Positions 1 to 8,439 of a DNA stretch of 64,000 nucleotides are shown here, piece after piece (the stretch's first letter is position 1; the number at the start of each line of letters is the position of its first letter). A program made the translations under genes and the position numbers. Source of the DNA: Aeromicrobium tamlense (GTDB lineage Bacteria; Actinomycetota; Actinomycetes; Propionibacteriales; Nocardioidaceae); contig NZ_JACBZN010000001.1 of the NCBI RefSeq assembly GCF_013408555.1, positions 2,666,001 to 2,730,000 of the forward strand, read 5' to 3'. The notes beneath the pieces were generated by a model. The model saw nothing but the letters and a program-made list of their open reading frames with translations. It ran no database searches and was not told the origin of the DNA.

Positions 1-351
1 TCCGTCGGACTCGTCGGCCAGCACCGTGCCGTCGCGCGCGTCGAGGGCGACCAGGCTGGTGCGGCCGCCGAGCGCGTCGGAGCGGAGCGGACCCGCCACC
101 GCGGCCTCCAGCTCGCCCGCCGTGATCGGACCCGAGCCGACCGAGGCCGCCCGCGCGGGGTCCGGCGAGGCCGGCTCCAGGCCCACGGGCGCGGTCACGA
201 ATTGCGGTCCGCACGGCCCGTCGCACAAGATGGGGTTCAGGTCGCCGCGGACGTACAGCCAGGTGATCGACGCCAGCGTCACGAGCACGAGCAGCGGCAG
301 CACCCAGGCCGCATGCACTCTCTCCCCCCTGCGGGGACCACGGGCCGTCAC
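1..351 (-). CDS. D-alanyl-D-alanine carboxypeptidase, PBP4/DacB type (N-terminal part, cut by window edge)
   Basis: The first 117 codons of a gene that runs off the left edge. The translation has a basic N-terminus, one hydrophobic segment at about residues 13-31, then an ectodomain that ends in the phrase [19 protein letters not shown], typical of the N-terminal strands of PBP4-family serine carboxypeptidases; the active-site SxxK lies outside the window. The enzyme would trim peptidoglycan stem peptides outside the membrane. GTG at 351 is chosen because a TAGTCT hexamer precedes it by 7 nt and it keeps the positively charged lead before the membrane segment; a shorter GTG at 318 with a purine-rich AGGGGG upstream is the alternative. 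The gene diverges from ppa. The family call rests on a short stretch. Confidence 0.7.
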   Translation of the reverse strand, partial: MTARGPRRGERVHAAWVLPLLVLVTLASITWLYVRGDLNPILCDGPCGPQFVTAPVGLEPASPDPARAASVGSGPITAGELEAAVAGPLRSDALGGRTSLVALDARDGTVLADESDG

Positions 352-364
352 GTGCGTCAGACTA
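352..364 (-). promoter_or_regulatory. Leaderless-type -10 of the carboxypeptidase gene
   Basis: On the minus strand TAGTCT (364-359) is followed by 7 nt and then the GTG start at 351. This spacing would place transcription initiation at or next to the start codon. Same architecture as at least nine other genes in the window. Confidence 0.5.
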
Positions 365-397
365 TGTGACACCCATCAAGACCAAGCCGGAGGAACC

Positions 398-892
398 GTG
401 TTCTTTGACGTCACCGTGGAGATCCCCAAGGGCGAGCGGAACAAGTACGAGCTCGACCACAAGACCCACCGCATCCGGCTGGACCGCACGCTCTTCACGT
501 CGATGCAGTACCCGGCCGACTACGGCTTCATCGACAACACCCTCGGCAACGACGGCGACCCGCTCGACGCGCTGGTCATCCTGCCCTTCCCGACCTTCCC
601 CGGCTGCGTCATCGAGTGCCGCGCGATCGGCATGTTCAAGATGACCGACGAGGCCGGCGGCGACGACAAGATCCTGTGCGTCCCCGCGGGCGACCCGCGC
701 CACGACCACCTGCAGGACGTCACCGACGTGTCGGACTTCGACCTGCAGGAGATCGAGCACTTCTTCACCAGCTACAAGGACCTCGAGCCCGGCAAGTCCG
801 TCGAGGAGGGGTCCGAGTGGGTCGGCCGCGAACAGGCCGAGGCCGAGATCAAGGCCAGCCTCGAGCGGTTCACGGCCAACGGCGGCTACTGA
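398..892 (+). CDS. ppa: Inorganic pyrophosphatase, family I
   Basis: Hydrolyses pyrophosphate to two phosphates in the cytosol and so pulls biosynthetic reactions forward. The 164-residue product matches the usual length of bacterial family I enzymes and begins with the family's [14 protein letters not shown] phrase; the metal-binding signature DGDPLD is at residues 52-57, and the CVPAGDPR and KDLEPGK blocks follow. Start is GTG at 398, fixed by the GGAGGA at 389-394 and by the conserved [10 protein letters not shown] beginning; a longer reading from upstream has no homology. The gene is divergent from the carboxypeptidase gene and its last 7 nt overlap the convergent TetR gene. Confidence 0.96.
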   Translation: MFFDVTVEIPKGERNKYELDHKTHRIRLDRTLFTSMQYPADYGFIDNTLGNDGDPLDALVILPFPTFPGCVIECRAIGMFKMTDEAGGDDKILCVPAGDPRHDHLQDVTDVSDFDLQEIEHFFTSYKDLEPGKSVEEGSEWVGREQAEAEIKASLERFTANGGY

Positions 893-1500
893 GCCGCCGG
901 GTCCCTCCGGGGCCTGACCAGTCCGGCGAGCACGTCACCGAACACGTCCATGTCGACCTTCGGGTCGAGCGCGCGCAGGCCGCCCAGACCCGCGCCGAGC
1001 GCCAACAGGGCCGTGGCCACGTGCTCGACCGGCACCGTCGTCTCCAGGCCGGCGTCCTCCACGGTCGCCGAGATCAGCTGGGCGATGAGCCGACGCACCT
1101 CGCGGTGACGCTTCACCAGCTCGGACGCGACCCAGGGGTTGTGCCGCGCGACGGCGGCGAACTCCACCTCGAGCGCCGTCCAGCGCGGCTCGCCCAGACC
1201 CGATCGCGACCACTCGACGAAGCTCTTGAGGCGCGTCTCTATCGACGTGTCCTCGGTGAACATCTGGTGCACGAGGCGGATCTTCTCGGCGTGGATCGTG
1301 TCGAGCGCCGCCATGCAGAGCTCTTCCTTGCCGGCGAAGTTGGAGTAGACCGCACCCTTGGAGAAGCCGGCCTCGACGGCCACCTTGTCCAGCGACGTGC
1401 CGGAGTACCCGACGTCGAGGAACATCTCGGTGGCCACCTCGATGAGGCGTTCGCGCGTCTGCTGCTGACGCTCGGCCCGGCTCACTCTCGTCTGGGACAC
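886..1500 (-). CDS. TetR/AcrR family transcriptional regulator
   Basis: A 204-residue one-component repressor. Residues about 10-60 form the N-terminal helix-turn-helix ([20 protein letters not shown], then [20 protein letters not shown]), with a helical ligand-binding C-terminal half of unknown specificity. GTG at 1500 is preferred over ATG at 1524 because AAGGAG lies 6 nt upstream of the GTG. The gene converges with ppa and diverges from the SCO6745-like gene at 1596. The intergenic region carries an inverted-repeat operator candidate at 1514-1536, so autoregulation is likely; the target may be itself or the divergent gene. Confidence 0.9.
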   Translation of the reverse strand: MSQTRVSRAERQQQTRERLIEVATEMFLDVGYSGTSLDKVAVEAGFSKGAVYSNFAGKEELCMAALDTIHAEKIRLVHQMFTEDTSIETRLKSFVEWSRSGLGEPRWTALEVEFAAVARHNPWVASELVKRHREVRRLIAQLISATVEDAGLETTVPVEHVATALLALGAGLGGLRALDPKVDMDVFGDVLAGLVRPRRDPAAQ

Positions 1501-1513
1501 GGCTGGCTCCTTC

Positions 1514-1536
1514 GGTATTCGCATACCGATGGTATC
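1514..1536. promoter_or_regulatory. Candidate TetR operator with three GGTAT/ATACC arms
   Basis: GGTAT (1514-1518), ATACC (1523-1527) and GGTAT (1531-1535) form two overlapping inverted repeats in 23 bp just upstream of the TetR gene start. Position and symmetry suit an autoregulatory operator; the assignment is inference. Confidence 0.5.
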
Positions 1537-1582
1537 TGAAACTCGGCGTCTGTCGCCCCCGGATCCCGAATCGACGCGCCGC

Positions 1583-1588
1583 TAGGGT
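1583..1588 (+). promoter_or_regulatory. Leaderless-type -10 (TAGGGT) of the SCO6745-like gene
   Basis: TAGGGT, 7-nt spacer, then ATG at 1596; no Shine-Dalgarno sequence lies between them. Confidence 0.5.
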
Positions 1589-1595
1589 CGGGCCC

Positions 1596-2420
1596 ATGAC
1601 CTCACGAGCCCTCTGGTCGGCGATCGAGAACCTGCACGGAGGCGTCTACTTCGCGCCCGAGTCGAAGGCGCGCTACGAGGCGATCGGCCTCAAGGGCTAT
1701 TGGATGGGCTACTTCGCCAGCCGCTCCGCCGCCCTCGGCACGCCGGGCCCCGAGCTGGTGATCGCGACCTTCCACGGCTTCGCGCCGCGCCTCGTCGAAC
1801 GCGCGCTGCCCGACGCGTGGCGCCTCGCCGACCGCGACCGCGTGCTCGAGGCCCGGTACTCCTTGGCGCGCGACCTGCTCGCGAACGTCGCGGACCAGGC
1901 CTCGGCCCTGGCCGCGAAGACCCGCAGCGTGCTGGACGGCGTCGACTGGGCCGGCAAGCCCCTGGCCGCCGCTCACGCCGGCCTGCCCGCCTCGGACGAC
2001 CCCGTCGTCGACTTCTGGCAGTCCGTCACGGCGCTGCGCGAGTACCGCGGCGACTGCCACCTCGCGGTCCTGACCTCCGCGGGGCTGGGTGGCGCGGCCT
2101 CGAACGCGCTCGCCGTCGCCACCGGGTGGTCGTGGTTCGCCGACCAGCGCACGATGCGCGGCTGGACCGAGCAGGAGTGGGCCGAGGCGATCGCCGGACT
2201 CGTGACCCGCGGCTGGCTCGCGCCCGACGGCACCGCCACCGAGACCGGAACCGCCGCGCGCGCCCAGATCGAGGACGCCACCGACCGCGTCGTGGCCGCC
2301 GGCCTCGATCGCGAGGCCACGTCCCGGCTGCTGACCCTCGAGGACGACCTGGTCGCGATGGCGGGACAATGGGCAGATGATCACCCCGCCCTCGCAGGAC
2401 GCACGCACCGCAGCTCGTGA
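1596..2420 (+). CDS. SCO6745-like HTH-fold family protein (function unknown)
   Basis: A 274-residue protein of an actinobacterial family often annotated SCO6745 or HTH_67: it begins LWSAIENLHGGVYFAPE, continues with GYWMGYFASRSAALG, and has a helical C-terminal half with GWTEQEWAEAI. Its biochemical role is not established and no catalytic motif is visible. The start is ATG at 1596 behind a leaderless-type -10. Its last 44 nt overlap the start of cobT in another frame, so the two are probably co-transcribed and translationally coupled, but that does not by itself give this protein a cobalamin role. Family recognition is from memory of the conserved N-terminal blocks. Confidence 0.82.
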   Translation: MTSRALWSAIENLHGGVYFAPESKARYEAIGLKGYWMGYFASRSAALGTPGPELVIATFHGFAPRLVERALPDAWRLADRDRVLEARYSLARDLLANVADQASALAAKTRSVLDGVDWAGKPLAAAHAGLPASDDPVVDFWQSVTALREYRGDCHLAVLTSAGLGGAASNALAVATGWSWFADQRTMRGWTEQEWAEAIAGLVTRGWLAPDGTATETGTAARAQIEDATDRVVAAGLDREATSRLLTLEDDLVAMAGQWADDHPALAGRTHRSS

Positions 2421-3396
2421 CCGCCTCGCCGCCCTCGCGATCCCCACGGGGGCGCTCGGCAGGCTCGGCGAGCTGGCGGTCTGGTGGTCCTCGGTGCGCG
2501 GCGAGGCGACGCCCGCTCCCCCGTCGCACGTGAGGGCGGTCGTCTTCGCCGGCGACCACGGCGTCGCGGCGCACGGTGTCTCGGCCTACCCGTCGGCCGT
2601 CACCGGCGCGATGGTGCGCGCGTTCGCGTCCGGCGTGGCCGGCACCTCGGTCCTCGCCCGCCAGCACGACGTGCACCTGCGCGTGCTCGACCTCGGCGTC
2701 GACGGCGACTTCCCCGACCTCGACCCCGCGATCGGCGCGTACAAGATCCGCCGCGGCACCGAGCCGTTCCACCTCGCCGACGCGATGACCCTCGACGAGG
2801 CGCGCCGCGCGGTCGAGGCCGGCGCGGCGATCGCCGCCGAGGAGATCGCGGCCGGGGCCGACCTGCTGATCGGCGGCGACATGGGCATCGGCGACACCAC
2901 CACCGCCGCGGTCCTCACCGCCGCGGTCCTGGGTCTGCCGGCCGTCGAGGTCGTCGGCCGCGGCACCGGCATCGACGACGAGGGCCTGCGGGTCAAGACC
3001 GAGGTCATCGACACGGCGCTGCGACGCGCGCAGGACCGCACGGCCGATCCCATCGACCTGCTCAGCGCGATCGGCAGCCCCGACATCGCCGCCCAGGCCG
3101 GCTTCATCAGCGCCGCCGCGCAGGCCGGTGTCCCCGTGCTGCTCGACGGCGCGATCGCCACGGCCGCCGCGCTCGTGGCCGAGCGGCTGACGCCGGGCGT
3201 CGCCCCGTGGCTCGCCGCTGGTCACCGCTCCACCGAGGGCGCCCAGTGGCACGCCCTGAAGGACCTCGGCCTCGAGCCACTGCTCGACCTCGGCATGCGC
3301 CTGGGCGAGGGCTCGGGCGCCGTCACCGCGGTGCCGCTCGTGCGCTCGGCCGCCCTGCTGCTCTCGGACATGGCGCTGCTCTCCGAGATCCTGTGA
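2377..3396 (+). CDS. cobT: Nicotinate-nucleotide--dimethylbenzimidazole phosphoribosyltransferase
   Basis: Transfers phosphoribose from nicotinate mononucleotide to the lower-ligand base, giving alpha-ribazole phosphate for nucleotide-loop assembly of cobalamin. The 339-residue product is standard length. The FAGDHGVAAHGVSAYP block (GDHGV at 59-63), GGDMGIGDTTTAA in the middle, and the C-terminal LGEGSGA are all present; Glu311 in the last block corresponds to the catalytic glutamate of the Salmonella enzyme. ATG at 2377 lies inside the preceding gene and starts the conserved N-terminus. GTGA overlap with cobS indicates coupled translation. With cobS and cobU it makes up the salvage branch, without corrin-ring genes in this window. 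Confidence 0.96.
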   Translation: MITPPSQDARTAARDRLAALAIPTGALGRLGELAVWWSSVRGEATPAPPSHVRAVVFAGDHGVAAHGVSAYPSAVTGAMVRAFASGVAGTSVLARQHDVHLRVLDLGVDGDFPDLDPAIGAYKIRRGTEPFHLADAMTLDEARRAVEAGAAIAAEEIAAGADLLIGGDMGIGDTTTAAVLTAAVLGLPAVEVVGRGTGIDDEGLRVKTEVIDTALRRAQDRTADPIDLLSAIGSPDIAAQAGFISAAAQAGVPVLLDGAIATAAALVAERLTPGVAPWLAAGHRSTEGAQWHALKDLGLEPLLDLGMRLGEGSGAVTAVPLVRSAALLLSDMALLSEIL

Positions 3397-4172
3397 GCCG
3401 GCTCGGGGACGCCGTCCGGCTGTCGGTCGGCACCTTCAGTGCCCTCCCCGTGCCGCCGCCGCGGCAGGTCGACCGTCGCACCGCCGGCATCGCGGTGGCG
3501 ATCGCGCCGCTCGCGGTCGTTCCCGTCGGCCTGCTCGTGGCGCTCGTGGCGTGGGGCGGGCGCGAGCTCGGCCTGAACCAGCTCGTCGTCGGCGCCCTCG
3601 CGATCGGCGCCGGGGTCTGGGCGACTCGCGGGTTCCACCTCGACGGGCTCGCCGACACGACCGACGCGCTGGCCTCGTCCTACGACCGCGAGCGGGCGCT
3701 GACCGTCGCGCGCACCGGCGACGTCGGCCCCGCGGGAGCCGCCGCCCTCGTCCTGGTCCTGCTCGCGCAGGCCGCCGCCGCGGGCACGCTGATCGTGTGC
3801 TGGGAGCGAGGCTTCGTGGCCGTCGGCGTGCTGTGGTGCCTCGCCCGCGCGGGTGCCACCGTGGGCCTGCGGCACGGAGTGCCGGCCGCCCGCCAGGACG
3901 GCATGGGCGCCACCTTCGCCGGCAGCGTGAGCCCCCTCGCCCTCGCGACCGTCTGGCTCCTCGTCGCTGTCGCCGGCGCGGCCGTCACGGGGCTCACCGA
4001 CGCCACCGTGGCGCAGGGGCTCGTCGCCGTCGCGGCCACGCTGCTCGTCGTCCTCCTGCTGGTCGCCCACGTCGCGCGTCGCCTGGGTGGCATCATCGGC
4101 GATGCGGTGGGCGCCTCGGTCGAGGTCGCCCTCGCTGTCCTCCTGATCGGCTTCTCGGCGGTGATCGCATGA
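3393..4172 (+). CDS. cobS: Adenosylcobinamide-GDP ribazoletransferase (cobalamin synthase)
   Basis: Membrane enzyme joining adenosylcobinamide-GDP with alpha-ribazole (phosphate) to complete cobalamin. The 259-residue product has about six hydrophobic segments and the family signature GFHLDGLADTTDAL at residues 80-93, whose Asp residues bind metal. The start is the GTG that overlaps the cobT stop by 4 nt (GTGA); this leaves the conserved RLGDAVRLSVGTFSALPVP beginning intact. The end overlaps tag by ATGA. The much longer upstream open frame is only a reading through cobT in another frame. Confidence 0.95.
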   Translation: MSRLGDAVRLSVGTFSALPVPPPRQVDRRTAGIAVAIAPLAVVPVGLLVALVAWGGRELGLNQLVVGALAIGAGVWATRGFHLDGLADTTDALASSYDRERALTVARTGDVGPAGAAALVLVLLAQAAAAGTLIVCWERGFVAVGVLWCLARAGATVGLRHGVPAARQDGMGATFAGSVSPLALATVWLLVAVAGAAVTGLTDATVAQGLVAVAATLLVVLLLVAHVARRLGGIIGDAVGASVEVALAVLLIGFSAVIA

Positions 4173-4771
4173 CCTTCCTCGGCCCCGACGGCCAGCCACG
4201 CTGCGACTGGGCGGGCAGCGCGCCCGGCTTCGTGGAGTACCACGACACCGAGTGGGGCTTCCCCGTCGCCGACGACGTGCGGCTGTTCGAGAAGTTCTGC
4301 CTCGAGGGGTTCCAGTCGGGGCTGTCGTGGCGCACGATCCTGGACAAGCGCGAGAGCTTCCGGGCGGCGTTCGCGGGCTTCGACCTCGACACCGTGGCCG
4401 GGTTCGACGAGTCCGACGTGCTGCGGATGCTGGCCGACGCCGGCATCGTGCGGCACCGCGGCAAGATCGAGGCGGCGATCAACAACGCCGGCCGCGCGCT
4501 CGAGCTGGTCGAGTCCGAGGGCTCGCTCGCGGCGTTCGTCTGGCGTCACGAGCCCGACCCCGCCGAGATCCCCGCGCCGCAGACGCTCACCACCTCGCCC
4601 ACCGCGATCGCCCTGTCGAAGGACCTCAAGAAGCGCGGCTGGAAGTTCGTCGGCCCCACCACGGTCTTCTCGTTCATGCAGGCGATGGGCCTGGTGAACG
4701 ACCACGCGCACGACTGCGTCGTACGGGCCAGCGTCGCCGCCGCGCGCGACGCCTTCACGCCTCCGGCCTGA
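4169..4771 (+). CDS. tag: DNA-3-methyladenine glycosylase I
   Basis: Base-excision repair enzyme that removes 3-methyladenine from alkylated DNA. The 200-residue protein has the zinc ligands of this family: Cys12 (RCDW), His25 (EYHDTEWG), His179 and Cys183 (NDHAHDC), and the base-recognition Glu46 in CLEGFQSGLSW. ATG at 4169 overlaps the cobS stop as ATGA, so translation is coupled to the cobalamin genes although the functions are unrelated. It converges with cobU across a short GC hairpin. Confidence 0.96.
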   Translation: MTFLGPDGQPRCDWAGSAPGFVEYHDTEWGFPVADDVRLFEKFCLEGFQSGLSWRTILDKRESFRAAFAGFDLDTVAGFDESDVLRMLADAGIVRHRGKIEAAINNAGRALELVESEGSLAAFVWRHEPDPAEIPAPQTLTTSPTAIALSKDLKKRGWKFVGPTTVFSFMQAMGLVNDHAHDCVVRASVAAARDAFTPPA

Positions 4772-4782
4772 GCGCGGCCTCG

Positions 4783-4800
4783 CGCGCCGAGCCCGGCGCG
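4783..4800. terminator. Short GC-rich hairpin between converging tag and cobU
   Basis: CGCGCCG (4783-4789), loop AGCC, CGGCGCG (4794-4800). Seven perfect pairs between converging genes, no T-run; a weak terminator candidate. Confidence 0.35.
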
Positions 4801-4802
4801 GG

Positions 4803-5333
4803 TCAGAGGCGCAGGACGCGGCCCGAGACGACGAGGAGGACCTCGTCGCAGTCCATCGCGAAGCGCTGGTTGACCTTGCCGAGGAGGTCGCGGAAGAGGC
4901 GCCCGGAGCGGTGCTCGGGCACGACGCCCCAGCCGACCTCGTTCGTCACCACGACGACGTCCTCCCCGTGCGCGGTCATGGCCTGCGCGGCGCGCTCGAC
5001 GCGCAGCCAGAACTCGGGCTCCCAGTCGTCGAGGGTCTGGTCCCAGCCGTCGAGCTCGCTGACCAGGGCGGTCACCCACGTGCCGAGGCAGTCGATGATC
5101 ACCGTGTCGTCGGTCATCGCGATCGCGCGCTCGAGGTCGGCGGTCTCGACCGTCTTCCAGTGGGCGGGACGCCGGCTGCGGTGCGCCTCGACCCGGGCCG
5201 CCCAGTCGGGGTCGAACTCCGGATCGGGGGCCGGACCGGGGGCGATGTACGTGACGTCGGGGGCCGCGACGACGAGCGACTCGGCATGGAACGACTTGCC
5301 CGAGCGCACGCCTCCGGTGATGAGGGTCCTCAC
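4803..5333 (-). CDS. cobU: Adenosylcobinamide kinase / adenosylcobinamide-phosphate guanylyltransferase
   Basis: Bifunctional enzyme of cobalamin salvage: phosphorylates adenosylcobinamide and transfers GMP to give the activated substrate of CobS. The 176-residue protein carries the P-loop GGVRSGKS at residues 7-14 and the HRSRRPAHW block in which His51 matches the guanylylated histidine of the Salmonella enzyme, then DCLGTWV and VTNEVGWGVVPE. Start ATG at 5333. It converges on the cobT-cobS-tag operon and is transcribed alone or with nothing obvious upstream. Confidence 0.94.
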   Translation of the reverse strand: MRTLITGGVRSGKSFHAESLVVAAPDVTYIAPGPAPDPEFDPDWAARVEAHRSRRPAHWKTVETADLERAIAMTDDTVIIDCLGTWVTALVSELDGWDQTLDDWEPEFWLRVERAAQAMTAHGEDVVVVTNEVGWGVVPEHRSGRLFRDLLGKVNQRFAMDCDEVLLVVSGRVLRL

Positions 5334-5367
5334 CCTCGCAGCCTAGTCCCGTCCGGTGCCGCGACGG

Positions 5368-6369
5368 TCAGCCCTGATCGAACACGGAGTCGAACGAGGC
5401 GGTCGGCGGCTCGAAGTCGAAGCGCTTGAGGAACTCCAGCGCCTCCGGGGCGCCGCGGAGGCGGTCCATGCCCGCGTCCTCCCACTCCACCGAGATCGGA
5501 CCGTCGTAGCCGATGCGGGCGAGTGCGCGGAACGCGTCCTCCCACGGCACGTCGCCGCGACCCGTGGAGACGAAGTCCCAGCCGCGGCGCTGGTCGCCCC
5601 ACGGCAGGTGCGACGAGAGGATGCCGTTCCTGCCGCCGCCCATCCGCATCCGGATGTCCTTGCAGTCCACGTGATAGATCCGGTCGGCGAAGTCGCTGAT
5701 GAACGCGACGGTGTCGATCCCCTGCCACACCATGTGGCTGGGGTCCCAGTTGAGGCCGAACGCCTCGCGGTGGCCGATCGCCTCCATCGCCCGCACCGTC
5801 GACCAGTGGTCGTAGGCGATCTCGGACGGGTGGACCTCGTGCGCGAATCGCACGCCGCACTCGTCGAAGACGTCGAGGATCGGGTTCCAGCGGTCGGCGA
5901 AGTCCTGGTAGCCGGCCGCGATGCGCTCGGCGGGGACCGGCGGGAACATCGCCACGTACTGCCAGATCGACGAGCCCGTGAAGCCCACCACGACGTCGAC
6001 GCCCATCCGCTGCGCAAGGCGCGCGGTGTGCTGCATCTCCTCGGCCGCGCGCCGGCGGACGCCCTCGGGGTCACCGTCGCCCCACACGCGCGGGCCCACG
6101 ATCGAGCGGTGCCGGTCGTCGATCGGGTCGTCGCAGACCGCCTGGCCCTTCAGGTGGTTCGAGATCGCCCAGCAGCCGAGCCCGTGGCGGCGCAGGATCT
6201 CCAGGCGCCCCTCGACGTACTCGTCGTCGTCCCAGCGCCACGCGTCGAGGTGCTCGCCCGACACGGCGATCTCGAGACCGTCGTACCCCCAGCGCGCCGC
6301 GAGCTCCGCGACCTCCTCGAGGGTGAGGTCGGCCCACTGGCCCGTGAAGAGGGTGAAGCGCTTGCCCAT
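5368..6369 (-). CDS. TIM-barrel sugar isomerase/epimerase (xylose isomerase-like), last gene of the sugar operon
   Basis: A 333-residue AP-endonuclease-2/xylose-isomerase-like TIM barrel. Likely metal ligands are visible in order: Glu in FAHEVHPSEIAYD, Asp/His in GLNWDPSHMVWQG, His/Asp in YHVDCKDI and Glu in SVEWEDAGMD. Proteins of this group isomerise, epimerise, hydrate or cleave keto-sugars or inositols; the exact substrate cannot be read from sequence. ATG at 6369 is preceded by AAGGAG and lies 17 nt behind the Gfo/Idh gene, so it is the distal gene of the operon that starts with the ABC ATPase. Reading further upstream runs into the dehydrogenase gene in another frame. Confidence 0.87.
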   Translation of the reverse strand: MGKRFTLFTGQWADLTLEEVAELAARWGYDGLEIAVSGEHLDAWRWDDDEYVEGRLEILRRHGLGCWAISNHLKGQAVCDDPIDDRHRSIVGPRVWGDGDPEGVRRRAAEEMQHTARLAQRMGVDVVVGFTGSSIWQYVAMFPPVPAERIAAGYQDFADRWNPILDVFDECGVRFAHEVHPSEIAYDHWSTVRAMEAIGHREAFGLNWDPSHMVWQGIDTVAFISDFADRIYHVDCKDIRMRMGGGRNGILSSHLPWGDQRRGWDFVSTGRGDVPWEDAFRALARIGYDGPISVEWEDAGMDRLRGAPEALEFLKRFDFEPPTASFDSVFDQG

Positions 6370-6386
6370 GGTGTCTCCTTCGATGA

Positions 6387-7511
6387 TCAGGATCGCGCGA
6401 GCTCGACCGTGCCGCGGCCCGCCACGGCGCTGCGCTCGATCGCGTCGAGCACCCGCTGCACCGCGAGCCCGTCCTCGAACGACGGTGCCGGGTCGACGCC
6501 CGAGGCGATCGCGGACAGGAACCCGGCGGCCTGCGTCGTGAACGTGTGGTCCCATCCCAGCACGTGGCCCGGCGGCCACCAGGCGGCGAGGTGCGGGTGG
6601 TCGGGCTCGGTCACGAGGACGCGCGTGCGGCCCTGGCCCGTGTCGACCCACAACTCGTTGAGGCGCTCGAGGTCGAAGGCGACCGAGCCTCGGGAGCCGT
6701 AGACCTCGATCTGCAGCGCGTTCTTGCGGCCCGCGGCCATTCGGCTGACCTCGAGGCTGACCACGGCGCCACGACCGGTGCCGAGCAGCGCCCACGCGGC
6801 GTCGTCGACGGTCACGTCCTCCGGGCCGGCGGGACCGGGGCGCGACCCGACGAAGGTCTCGAGGCGGCCCGAGGCGCTCGCGATCTCGTCGTCGAGCAGG
6901 AAGCGGACCTGGTCGACGACGTGCGAGCCGAGGTCGCCCAGCACGCCGGACCCGGCCTGCTCCTTGCGCAGCCGCCACGTCATCGGCGCGTCCGGGTCGA
7001 CGAGCCAGTCCTGGAGGTAGGACGCGCGGACCTGGCGCACCTCGCCGATCCGGCCCTCCGCGATGACCTCGCGGGCGAGCGCCAGCGCGGGCACGCAGCG
7101 GTAGTTGAACCCCACCATCGAGCGCACCCCGCGCGAGCGCGCCTCCTGCGCCGCGGCGACGAGCTCGACGGACTGGTCGATCGTGTTGGTGAGCGGCTTC
7201 TCGACCACCACGTGCTTGCCGGCGCGCAGGGCGGCCAGCGCGATCTCGTGGTGGAGGTGGCCGGGCGTGCAGACGTCGACGACGTCCACGTCGTCGCGGG
7301 TCACCACGTCGCGCCAGTCGGTGGCCCACTCGCGCCAGCCCAGCTGGTGCGCGGCGCCGCGCACGGCGGACTCGTCGCGACCGACGAGGACCTGCTGGGT
7401 CACGGCGGGAAGGTCGGGGTGGAACGCGCCGACGTTGCGCCAGGCGTTGGAGTGGGCCCGGCCCATGAAGGAGTAGCCGATGGCGGCCACCCGCAGCTCG
7501 CGCGCGCTCAT
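6387..7511 (-). CDS. Gfo/Idh/MocA family NAD(P)-dependent sugar oxidoreductase
   Basis: A 374-residue dehydrogenase. The N-terminal Rossmann fold begins AAIGYSFMGRAHSNAW (GxxxxG type), is followed by DVCTPGHLHHEIALAAL and the family's EKPLTNT block, whose lysine is catalytic; the C-terminal alpha/beta domain contains GDLGSHVVD with the conserved histidine. Likely oxidises a hydroxyl of the imported sugar or inositol to a ketone. It lies between two TIM-barrel isomerase-like enzymes; its ATG overlaps the upstream stop by one base (TGATG). This grouping is typical of oxidative routes through 3-keto-sugars or inosose, which is inference here. Confidence 0.9.
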   Translation of the reverse strand: MSARELRVAAIGYSFMGRAHSNAWRNVGAFHPDLPAVTQQVLVGRDESAVRGAAHQLGWREWATDWRDVVTRDDVDVVDVCTPGHLHHEIALAALRAGKHVVVEKPLTNTIDQSVELVAAAQEARSRGVRSMVGFNYRCVPALALAREVIAEGRIGEVRQVRASYLQDWLVDPDAPMTWRLRKEQAGSGVLGDLGSHVVDQVRFLLDDEIASASGRLETFVGSRPGPAGPEDVTVDDAAWALLGTGRGAVVSLEVSRMAAGRKNALQIEVYGSRGSVAFDLERLNELWVDTGQGRTRVLVTEPDHPHLAAWWPPGHVLGWDHTFTTQAAGFLSAIASGVDPAPSFEDGLAVQRVLDAIERSAVAGRGTVELARS

Positions 7512-8374
7512 CACGCCGCCTCCGTCCGGGTCAGGTCGCGCAGGAAGGCGAGACCGTCGCGGGCGAGGTCGTCCTGCGTGGGCGCGAGCGGGCGCCAGAT
7601 CGAGGCCGCCGTCGCGATGGAGGCGTTCTCGGCGGTGAAGCTCTCGATGACGAGTGGGCCGGTGTGCCCGACCTCGTCGAGGGCGGCGATCAGGGCCGGC
7701 CAGTCGGTCTGGTCGCCTCCGGGTGCGCCGCGGTCGCTGCCGCAGACCTGCACGTGCACGAGGTGCTCGCCGGCCGCCCGGACCGCGTCCGCGCTGGACC
7801 GCTCCTCGATGTTCAGGTGGTAGGTGTCCAGGGCGAGGCCCAGCGACGGGCCGAGCAGGCCGTCGAGTCCCTCGAGCGCCTGGGCCACGGTGTTGACGAG
7901 CGAGGTCTCGTAGCGGTTGAGCGGCTCGATGCCGATCCGCACGCCGCTCTCGGCCGCGTGCTCGACGACCGGCGCGAGGTGCTCGCGCCACTGCGCGTAG
8001 GCGGACCGCCGCTCGTCCGGGGTCATCCGCCACGTGCGGCCGGTGGCCGCGTAGAACGGTCCGCAGACCGCGGCCGCGCCGATGCCGGAGGCGAGGTCGA
8101 CGCAGCCACGCAGGTAGTCCTGCGTCGCCGCGACCGCCGCGCCGTCGGCCTCCACGAGGTCGCGTCCGGGAGCCATGGCGCCCACGACGAGCGGCACCAG
8201 CCCGGTGCGCTCCAGCACCGGCCCGACGACGGCGGGCGTCAGGTCGCCGAGTCCTTCGAGCGGGAGCTCGACCGCGTCGAAGCCGAGCGCGGCGACGTGC
8301 TCCAGGCGGGCCTCCACCGTGGCGTCGGTGAGCGGGGACTGCCAGACCCACGTGTTGATGCCGATGCTGCGCAC
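7511..8374 (-). CDS. TIM-barrel sugar 3-epimerase-like protein (tagatose/psicose epimerase group)
   Basis: A 287-residue xylose-isomerase-like TIM barrel. Family blocks are seen in order: GINTWVWQSPL at the N-terminus, GFDAVELPLEG, IGIEPLNRYET (metal Glu), LALDTYHLNIEE (metal Asp and His), HVQVCGSDRGAPG and VIESFTAEN (metal Glu). These match the D-tagatose/D-psicose (allulose) 3-epimerase group better than its neighbour at 5368. GTG at 8374 has AGGAG upstream. It follows the binding-protein gene after a 65-nt gap that holds a strong hairpin, so it may be expressed below the transporter's binding protein. Confidence 0.88.
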   Translation of the reverse strand: MRSIGINTWVWQSPLTDATVEARLEHVAALGFDAVELPLEGLGDLTPAVVGPVLERTGLVPLVVGAMAPGRDLVEADGAAVAATQDYLRGCVDLASGIGAAAVCGPFYAATGRTWRMTPDERRSAYAQWREHLAPVVEHAAESGVRIGIEPLNRYETSLVNTVAQALEGLDGLLGPSLGLALDTYHLNIEERSSADAVRAAGEHLVHVQVCGSDRGAPGGDQTDWPALIAALDEVGHTGPLVIESFTAENASIATAASIWRPLAPTQDDLARDGLAFLRDLTRTEAA

Positions 8375-8404
8375 AAGAGCTCCTGTCGAGAGGGACGGGG
8401 TGGG

Positions 8405-8433
8405 CCGGGTGGCGGCGGGTCGCCGCCACCCGG
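8405..8433 (-). terminator. Intercistronic stem-loop behind the sugar-binding protein gene (attenuator or mRNA-stabilising)
   Basis: Perfect 13-bp arms CCGGGTGGCGGCG and its complement around a 3-nt loop, in the only sizeable gap of the operon (8375-8439). It has no T-run. Hairpins at this place commonly raise binding-protein mRNA over downstream genes; that role is inferred. Confidence 0.6.
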
Positions 8434-8439
8434 ACACGG

